Origin: Algoriphagus boritolerans DSM 17298 = JCM 18970
GTDB taxonomy: Bacteria; Bacteroidota; Bacteroidia; Cytophagales; Cyclobacteriaceae
Direction of reading: 5' to 3'
Assembly (NCBI RefSeq): GCF_900108085.1
Contig: NZ_FNVR01000001.1
Coordinates: 248,712-312,711 of the forward strand
Length of the DNA: 64,000 nt
This document shows positions 58,423 through 64,000 of the stretch, piece after piece. The notes beneath the pieces were generated by a model. The model saw only the letters and a program-made list of their open reading frames with translations. It made no database searches and was not told the DNA's origin. Both the position numbers and the translations under genes were made by a program. The number at the start of each line of letters is the position of its first letter. Position 1 is the stretch's first letter.

Positions 58423-60447
58423 TCAGGCTAAATAGGGTAATTGAGATGCTGCTTCCTCCAAGGTGCTCACCGGCTTTTGGCAGGCATGATCGAAGCAAAC
58501 ATAAATTAACGCATTTCCACTTGAATCGGGTGTTTTACCCTGAAGAATTGGGGCAGTTTGTGTCGGAATTTCTGACCATCCGACGATTAAATTCGGGAAA
58601 TAGGCCGATTGAATTTCGCGGGCTTTTAGTTTCGCTCCTTGTCCCACGATTCCGATTTCGGCAGTAGGGATCAAGCTTTCCAAATAGAAATGTGCCCAAT
58701 TGCAAAGAAAACCCGGTTCTTTGAGGATCAACTCTTTCATGCCGCCAAGCATTTTTGAGGCTATTTCCGAATATTTTTTTTGATAGGTGAAAAGTGAAAG
58801 TCGGTGAAGGTTTCGGGCCATGATGGAATTTGACACGGGAATTACATTGTCAAAAAGCTCCTTTTTATTGGCAATGAGTTTTTCAGCTTTGGGGTTGTTG
58901 AAAAAGAAAAAGCCATCAGTTTCATCGTAGAATTCCGCGATGCAGAAGTCTGCCAATTGCTGCGCAAAGTCCAGCCACTCGCACTTGCCACTTGCCTCAA
59001 ATCCCATCAAACTCGCGCGAATCAAAGCTGAATAATCTTCGAGAAATGCAGGAGTGTAGGCTTGACCATTTTTATAAACACGATGCAAAACTCCGTCAAC
59101 CATCATTTTTTCCTTTAAGAAATTGAGGTTTTTCAAAGCCAATTCAAGCATCCGTTTTTCTCCTGTGGCATAAAAAGCCTGAATCAAACCGGCTGACATC
59201 AGACCATTCCAACCTGCCAAGATTTTATCGTCTTTCCCGGGATAGATGCGTTGATTTCGCACTTGGAGCAGTTGTGCTTTGACTTGGTTGAGTTTTTCGA
59301 AAAGGACTTCTTCAGTCATTCCAAACTCACCGGCAACTTCGGAATAGCTTCTTGTCTGGAAGAGAATATTGCCTTCCTCTTCCCAATTTCCACTGGGCTT
59401 GAGGTTGTAAAGTTTACTTAGCCAAGGCATTTCATCCGGGATAATTTCAGCTAATTCAGCATGAGTCCAGGTATAAAATTTCCCCTCAAGGCCTTCGCTG
59501 TCTGCATCCTGTGCAGCGTGAAATCCACCGTCTTCCTGAAGCATTTCAGCCTCCAGCCAATTGACCGTTTCAGTTACTTTTTCAAGGAAAAATGAGTCTT
59601 TGCTCACTTGATAGGCTTTTGCATATAGATCAAGAAGCTGCCCGTTGTCATAGAGCATCTTTTCAAAATGCGGTGCAAACCATTCACCATCCACAGAATA
59701 GCGCGCAAATCCCCCACGGAGCTGATCGTAGATCCCACCCATTCCGATCTTCCGAAGGGTGAAAAAGACCTTTGCTTTAAGATCTTCATTTTTGCTTAGC
59801 AAGGCATAATCCAGCAAAAAATCCCAAATCGCCGGCATCGGAAATTTGGGAATCCGGTTCATTCCGCCCCATTCCGGGTCAAACTGCGCACTGAGTTTGG
59901 CGACAATTTCCACCAAATCATCTGCCTCCAATTCTGGATTACCAGCCGAAATTCCGTATTTATCGGTTTCTTTTCGATTCAGACTTCGTCCAAAACCTTC
60001 GGCACTCTCCGCCAACTGATCGGCATGTTTGGCATAAGCGTCGGCGATATTGGCTAGGAGTTGCTTCCATTTCAGATTTGGAAAATAGGTGCCGCCATAA
60101 AAGGGTTTCTGGTTTGGCATCAGGAATACATTCAGTGGCCAACCTCCCTGAAGGCCCATCGCCTGTACCGCATCCATGTAGATGTTGTCAATATCCGGAC
60201 GCTCTTCCCGGTCGATTTTAATGCAGACGAAGTGTTCATTCATCAGATCGGCAGTCACCTGATCTTCAAAACTTTCCCGCTCCATCACATGACACCAATG
60301 GCAGGCCGAGTAGCCTATAGAGACTAGGATGGGCTTGTTCTCAACTTCGGCCTTCCTCAGCGCTTCAGCTCCCCAAGGAAACCAATCCACAGGATTATGG
60401 GCGTGCTGAAGGAGGTAGGGGGATTGGGAATGTTGGAGACGGTTCAT
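58423..60447 (-). CDS. DUF255/YyaL thioredoxin-domain protein
   Basis: A 674-residue protein from ATG 60447 (the frame to 60507 adds a low-complexity Phe/Asn stretch outside the family). It begins [25 protein letters not shown] and holds the thioredoxin-like [17 protein letters not shown] near 50, then a large six-hairpin-like helical barrel ([51 protein letters not shown]). This is the spermatogenesis-associated-20-like family; no function is established. Its stop is 2 bp from the priA start, so the two may be co-transcribed. Confidence 0.9.
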   Translation of the reverse strand: MNRLQHSQSPYLLQHAHNPVDWFPWGAEALRKAEVENKPILVSIGYSACHWCHVMERESFEDQVTADLMNEHFVCIKIDREERPDIDNIYMDAVQAMGLQGGWPLNVFLMPNQKPFYGGTYFPNLKWKQLLANIADAYAKHADQLAESAEGFGRSLNRKETDKYGISAGNPELEADDLVEIVAKLSAQFDPEWGGMNRIPKFPMPAIWDFLLDYALLSKNEDLKAKVFFTLRKIGMGGIYDQLRGGFARYSVDGEWFAPHFEKMLYDNGQLLDLYAKAYQVSKDSFFLEKVTETVNWLEAEMLQEDGGFHAAQDADSEGLEGKFYTWTHAELAEIIPDEMPWLSKLYNLKPSGNWEEEGNILFQTRSYSEVAGEFGMTEEVLFEKLNQVKAQLLQVRNQRIYPGKDDKILAGWNGLMSAGLIQAFYATGEKRMLELALKNLNFLKEKMMVDGVLHRVYKNGQAYTPAFLEDYSALIRASLMGFEASGKCEWLDFAQQLADFCIAEFYDETDGFFFFNNPKAEKLIANKKELFDNVIPVSNSIMARNLHRLSLFTYQKKYSEIASKMLGGMKELILKEPGFLCNWAHFYLESLIPTAEIGIVGQGAKLKAREIQSAYFPNLIVGWSEIPTQTAPILQGKTPDSSGNALIYVCFDHACQKPVSTLEEAASQLPYLA

Positions 60448-60496
60448 TTTATTGAAAAATTTGAATATTGAAAGATTTGAAAATTGATTGATAGTT

Positions 60497-60540
60497 GGTT
60501 TGGCCAACTCCCCCTTTTAAAGGGGGTTAGGGGGATTTAT
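60497..60540. repeat. Palindrome CCCCCTTTTAAAGGGGG overlapping the GSCFA gene end
   Basis: A dispersed-type palindrome (8-bp arms around one base) followed by TTAGGGGGATTT. On the minus strand it encodes the last residues and the stop of the GSCFA protein (NPPNPL-stop). Confidence 0.6.
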
Positions 60541-61503
60541 TTTTCCAGAAATGAATTCTATTTCCCTTGAAAAATCAAATTCTCCGTCCAATCGTTCCAG
60601 TTTGATGAGTAGGTTTTGAAGGAATTTCTGATGAGAAGTGCTCTCTGGATTGAAAGGTCGATGGGCAAGTTCGAGTTGCACTTTTTGGATTTCTGTGACT
60701 TTGGATTGGGTTTCTGAGGAAAAAATGCACGATTTCCACTTTTCCCAAATGTAGTTTTCTGCCTCTTCTGTGGGATGGATTCGGTCCGGTTTATAGAAGC
60801 GATAATCCCGCAGTTCGTCCATCATAATTTCATAGGCTGGAAAATAACTGACGGATTCCATTCGTCTTTCCAAATTGGAGCAAAGCACCCGAAGCATACT
60901 TTTGCTCAGCTGATTCTCCGGAATTCCGTCCTTGAGGTGACGGACGGGACTGAGCGTTAAGATGATTTTTAAATGAGGATAAACTCTGGAGAAATTATCC
61001 AAAACACTCCAAAGCCCCATTTCCATCTCTTGCAGTGGCGATAGCGATTTTTTAAACAGTTTCAGAGGCTGCTTGTGGCAGTTGGCAACTTTGCCGAAGG
61101 ATTCGTGCTCGTAAATCCAGGCAGTGCCCAAAGTCAAAATCAGGTGGGTTCCTTCTTCGAGGTAAGTTTTGGTCAGCTTTAATCGCTGATCGTATTTTTC
61201 TTTCAGTTCCTTCGCTGACTTTCCCACCACATCCGAATGGGTGGAATAATGAAGGAAAAGACCTTCCATTTCCAGGATGCCTTCTTTATCCAGGGGATCA
61301 TTGAACAGTGCATGATCGAGCAGATCCGCCAAATTGTGTGGATGAAAGATCGTCCCAAATGGATTGACCAAGACATCAAATTTGGCATCTTTCATCTTTT
61401 GACCAATCGTATGCGCAAAGCAGGAACCCAAGCTCAGGATTTTTGATTTGTGGGATATTGGATGGTCTGAAGCCGGGATTTCGAAGGGTGTGAACCAGTT
61501 CAT
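60517..61503 (-). CDS. GSCFA domain protein
   Basis: A 328-residue protein of the GSCFA family, an SGNH-hydrolase-like group: SLGSCFAHTIGQKM near 26 with the namesake motif, FNPFG-like NPFGTIFHPHNLADLL near 46, LTLGTAWIYEH near 125, LTLSPVRHLKDGIPENQLSKSML near 180 and YRFYKPDRIHPTEEAENYIW near 232 with the DxxHP catalytic-type His. Activity is unknown, perhaps deacylation. The C-terminus is supplied by a dispersed palindrome (see 60497). Single gene on the minus strand. Confidence 0.88.
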   Translation of the reverse strand: MNWFTPFEIPASDHPISHKSKILSLGSCFAHTIGQKMKDAKFDVLVNPFGTIFHPHNLADLLDHALFNDPLDKEGILEMEGLFLHYSTHSDVVGKSAKELKEKYDQRLKLTKTYLEEGTHLILTLGTAWIYEHESFGKVANCHKQPLKLFKKSLSPLQEMEMGLWSVLDNFSRVYPHLKIILTLSPVRHLKDGIPENQLSKSMLRVLCSNLERRMESVSYFPAYEIMMDELRDYRFYKPDRIHPTEEAENYIWEKWKSCIFSSETQSKVTEIQKVQLELAHRPFNPESTSHQKFLQNLLIKLERLDGEFDFSREIEFISGKINPPNPL

Positions 61504-61606
61504 GATTTGAAGTTAAGGATTCCGAAAAGTTGATTCAGGATTTTATTTTATTAATAAGCTCCCACCGAGCTGTTTGTAGCAGGCATGTTTACCTAGAAAA
61601 TAATTC

Positions 61607-61639
61607 AGACCTGCCAGGTTTTCAAAACCTGGCAGGTCT
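61607..61639. repeat. 33-bp perfect palindrome
   Basis: Bases 61607-61622 (AGACCTGCCAGGTTTT) pair with 61624-61639 (AAAACCTGGCAGGTCT). A T-run follows on the plus strand, yet both flanking genes are on the minus strand, so it is a dispersed palindrome rather than an obvious terminator. Confidence 0.7.
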
Positions 61640-61653
61640 TTTTTATGGTAAGT

Positions 61654-62085
61654 CTATGCTTTCGGAAGCGGATATTTTTCCTTCATAAAATCATACGATT
61701 CCTTGATTAGAATTCTTAACACATCCTCATTCAAGTGAGATAACTTATTGAAATAAATGCAGGATGCCCCGGTTTTGTGCTTGCCAAGATTGGCCATGAG
61801 CGAGTCAAATTTATTTTCCATACAGCCAAGGAGGTACAGTGACATGGAAGCTTTTCGGGGAGCAAAACCCGCGATTAGAAACTCACCTTTTCTTCCGCTT
61901 TCGTAGTGGTAATGGTACTTTCCAAATCCTACGATGGAATCTCCCCACATTACCGCTTTTTCTCCGGTGACTTCTTCCATGATTTTTTTGAGGGAAAAAG
62001 AATCGGCACGTTTTTGAGGATGTTCAGTAGAATTGAGGAAATCATCCACCGAAGCATCGGTTGGTTGGGTTTTGTTTTCTGGCAT
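61654..62085 (-). CDS. DUF1801 (YdhG-like) protein
   Basis: A 143-residue protein with the DUF1801 fold: TDASVDDFLNSTEHPQKRADSF near 7, VMWGDSIVGFGKYHYHYESG near 40, and FAPRKASMSLYLLG near 73, then a C-terminal GASCIYFNKLSHLNEDVL that marks the family. The structure is known but function is not. It ends just before the YaeR-like gene's region on the same strand: its ATG is 2 bp from that gene's stop. Confidence 0.85.
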   Translation of the reverse strand: MPENKTQPTDASVDDFLNSTEHPQKRADSFSLKKIMEEVTGEKAVMWGDSIVGFGKYHYHYESGRKGEFLIAGFAPRKASMSLYLLGCMENKFDSLMANLGKHKTGASCIYFNKLSHLNEDVLRILIKESYDFMKEKYPLPKA

Positions 62086-62087
62086 GC

Positions 62088-62477
62088 TTAAATCTCGTAA
62101 AGTTCGATCGGTAAATCATCCGGATCAGGAAAAAAAGTGAAGCGCTTGCCGGTATGTTCGTCCACCCGAATGGGTTCGGTGTTAATTCCTGATTTGATTA
62201 AAAAGGCGATGGATTCCTCGATGTTTTCAACTTCAAATGCCAAATGCCTGAGTCCGCAGGCTTCGGGTCCGGAGGTTCGTATAGGAGGATCTGGAAATGA
62301 GAAAAGCTCGATCAAATAAAGTCCGTTTAGCTCCAAATCCAATTTGAAAGACTTCCGATCCTGCCGAAAGACTTCACGAATTATTTTGAATCCCAATACA
62401 TCAGTGTAGAACTTCTTGGACCGCTCATAATCTGAGCAGATAATGGCGATATGGTGAAGGGATTTGAGATTTATCAT
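62088..62477 (-). CDS. VOC family protein (YaeR/GloA2-like)
   Basis: A 129-residue single-domain glyoxalase-fold protein from ATG 62477: LKSLHHIAIICSDYERSKKFYTDVLGF near 4-30, LDLELNGLYLIELFSFPDPP near 47, GLRHLAFEVENIEESIAFL near 74 and DDLPIELYE at the end supply the His/Glu metal positions of the E. coli YaeR group. The longer frame to 62621 lies in an inverted repeat and is rejected. Substrate unknown; it precedes the DUF1801 gene in the same direction and probably shares its transcript. Confidence 0.87.
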   Translation of the reverse strand: MINLKSLHHIAIICSDYERSKKFYTDVLGFKIIREVFRQDRKSFKLDLELNGLYLIELFSFPDPPIRTSGPEACGLRHLAFEVENIEESIAFLIKSGINTEPIRVDEHTGKRFTFFPDPDDLPIELYEI

Positions 62478-62496
62478 ATTTTCGTCAATTGTCGAC

Positions 62497-62535
62497 AGTC
62501 CACAGACCACGGTCAACAGCTGTGGTCTGTGGACT
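62497..62535. repeat. 14-bp inverted repeat between the YaeR-like and S9 peptidase genes
   Basis: AGTCCACAGACCAC (62497-62510) pairs perfectly with GTGGTCTGTGGACT (62522-62535), loop 11 nt. Related GTGGACTGTGGTC wording occurs at about 30160, so this is a dispersed element; it could also end the S9 peptidase transcript. Confidence 0.6.
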
Positions 62536-62545
62536 GTGGACCAGA

Positions 62546-64000
62546 TTAATCTATCAAATGCTTTTTCAAAAAATCCGCTGTGGCCTGATGCACACGTATC
62601 ATATTGCTCCATTTCATCCAATGATGGGTATCACCGGGGATGAAAATCGACTCATAAGGCTTGTTCATTTCCTCAAATCTCCGAATCAAGTTGGTGGTTT
62701 GACTTACGTTGACATTGCGATCATCGTCTGAATGAATGAAAAGTACAGGAGAAGTCCAGGTTTTCAGATCGGCGATGGGAGAGGATTTCCAAGCGATTTC
62801 TTTGGCCGATTCATAGTCTGGAGCCACCTCATATCCTTCCGGTAAATCATATCTGCCATCCAGATCATGCACACCGTGGATATCTACTCCAACTTTGAAT
62901 AAATCTGAATCTCTAGCCAAAGCCAAAGCAGTATGATAACCGCCATAACTCCCTCCATAGATTCCGATTTTTTCGGGATTCACTTCAGCCAGCGAAGCTA
63001 AAAACTCTCCCCCGGCTTTAATGTCCTGGTACTCTACTGCTCCCTGATAGTAGCCTTTTGCAGGTCGGTGGAATTCATAGCCATAGCCGATTCCCAGACG
63101 ATAATTCACCGAAAGGACTACAAAGCCAAGTTCGGCCAAGTATTGATTCAGGGCATAGGCATTGGAATAATAATCCATGTAGCTCCATCCCAAGAGCATC
63201 TGCCGCTGCGGGCCGCCGTGGACAAATACGATTCCCGGTTTTTTGGCCGATCCGCCTTCTTTTTCAAAGAGCTGACCATAGACGGTTGTGCCATCGGGAG
63301 CTTCAAATTTTACCTGTTTTGGAGTGACCAAACGAGAAACAGGGAAATCAGTTGGAAGTGAATTTTCCTGGAGCAGGAAAGTTGAAGCGCCATTTTTTAT
63401 GGCAACTAAATGTGAGCGTTGAGGTGTGGCGGAGAAATAGGCGAGTTTTCCATTCTTACCAACAGAAACGGGGTAAGCTTCAATTCCGGTACCGGAAGTT
63501 TCCCACTTCAATTTTTTTGAACTCAAATCAACCGATCCAATGTGTCTTCTATCTAAATCTTCCTTTTCGGGACCCGCATTGGCCGAGAAGACCAGTTTTT
63601 TTCGATCCGAACTCATTTTCACCTGCTCGATCATGTAGTCCCCGGGGGTCAGGATTTGAATTTTTCCCGAAAGAATATCCATTGAATATAAGTGCTGCCA
63701 ACCGTCTTCATAGGATTGAAAGATCAATTCGGAATCAGTAGAAAAGTCAAAAAAGCCAGGAGAATATGAGCCTCTGAGCGTTTCAGGCGCCTTCCAAAGT
63801 TTCTTACCCTCACCAGTTTTTATATCAGCAATCCAAATTTCCCAAGGAATATGTCGGGGTTCGAGCAGGGGAAAGGCCGCACCTTCTCCGCCTCGGGTTC
63901 GGATAAACGCGATTTGGGTTCCGTCAGGCGACCATCTTGGATTGGAATCCCGGTGAAAAGAAGCTGCCAAAAACTGGATCGGAGTATTCTCATCCCGATA
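62546..64000 (-). CDS. S9 family peptidase (prolyl oligopeptidase type), cut by the right edge
   Basis: The frame is open to the end of the window, so the N-terminus is missing; 484 codons are seen. A WD40/TolB-like propeller (HRDSNPRWSPDGTQIAFIRT, SPGFFDFSTDSELIFQSYEDGW) is followed by an alpha/beta hydrolase: PGIVFVHGGPQRQML, GIYGGSYGGYHTALAL with the nucleophile Ser, SPVLFIHSDDDRNVNVSQT with the Asp and GDTHHWMKW with the His. The complete triad implies an active serine peptidase, probably dipeptidyl or acylaminoacyl. Export cannot be judged without the N-terminus. Confidence 0.92.
   Translation of the reverse strand, partial: YRDENTPIQFLAASFHRDSNPRWSPDGTQIAFIRTRGGEGAAFPLLEPRHIPWEIWIADIKTGEGKKLWKAPETLRGSYSPGFFDFSTDSELIFQSYEDGWQHLYSMDILSGKIQILTPGDYMIEQVKMSSDRKKLVFSANAGPEKEDLDRRHIGSVDLSSKKLKWETSGTGIEAYPVSVGKNGKLAYFSATPQRSHLVAIKNGASTFLLQENSLPTDFPVSRLVTPKQVKFEAPDGTTVYGQLFEKEGGSAKKPGIVFVHGGPQRQMLLGWSYMDYYSNAYALNQYLAELGFVVLSVNYRLGIGYGYEFHRPAKGYYQGAVEYQDIKAGGEFLASLAEVNPEKIGIYGGSYGGYHTALALARDSDLFKVGVDIHGVHDLDGRYDLPEGYEVAPDYESAKEIAWKSSPIADLKTWTSPVLFIHSDDDRNVNVSQTTNLIRRFEEMNKPYESIFIPGDTHHWMKWSNMIRVHQATADFLKKHLID

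Overview
The window looks like a chromosomal segment from a member of Bacteroidota, most likely Cytophagales and close to Cyclobacteriaceae/Algoriphagus. The reasons are the Bacteroidota-type promoters (TTTG-N19/20-TAnnTTTG), the bifunctional DAHP synthase/chorismate mutase, families typical of the phylum (GSCFA, DUF4268, DUF6265, DUF4197, a two-iron-type ferritin-like pair), the AT-rich intergenic DNA, and many dispersed palindromes between genes. I found no rRNA, tRNA, CRISPR array or intact IS element.

1-7.2 kb: a broken antitoxin gene and a Kelch remnant at the left edge, then a minus-strand operon for phenylalanine/tyrosine synthesis (DAHP synthase-chorismate mutase, aroB, aroA, pheA, aminotransferase, tyrA). 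Its 5' leader encodes a 31-residue peptide with eight Phe/Tyr residues in nine codons, followed by mutually exclusive hairpins and an intrinsic terminator. This is a complete transcription-attenuation device.

7.4-31 kb: mostly housekeeping. A DUF433 antitoxin with a twice-frameshifted toxin runs in frame into proline dehydrogenase. Then come lysS, arginine deiminase, LptD divergent from an amidase, an acyl-CoA carboxylase beta subunit, a Sfp-type transferase, WD40, DivIVA, folB, two IscA-like proteins (one without the C-terminal cysteines), dtd, thiL, methylmalonyl-CoA epimerase and gcvT.

31-41 kb: comB, a BamA-like barrel, two SDRs, a MazG-like enzyme, an M81 peptidase, a tandem ABC ATPase with one intact and one degenerate site, and rlmD.

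41-53.5 kb is the accessory stretch: a 1296-residue SF1 helicase with a degenerate nuclease-like tail directly abutting an SDR, a HipBA module with a clear promoter and three candidate operators, a HepT/MntA (HEPN-MNT) pair, a Uma2 nuclease and a DUF6364/PIN pair. Copies of one AT-rich repeat separate the HEPN-MNT and Uma2 modules like punctuation.

53.6-64 kb: a pair of Tat-exported ferritin-like proteins, priA, a DUF255 thioredoxin-domain protein, a GSCFA protein, DUF1801, a YaeR-like glyoxalase-fold protein and an S9 peptidase cut by the right edge.
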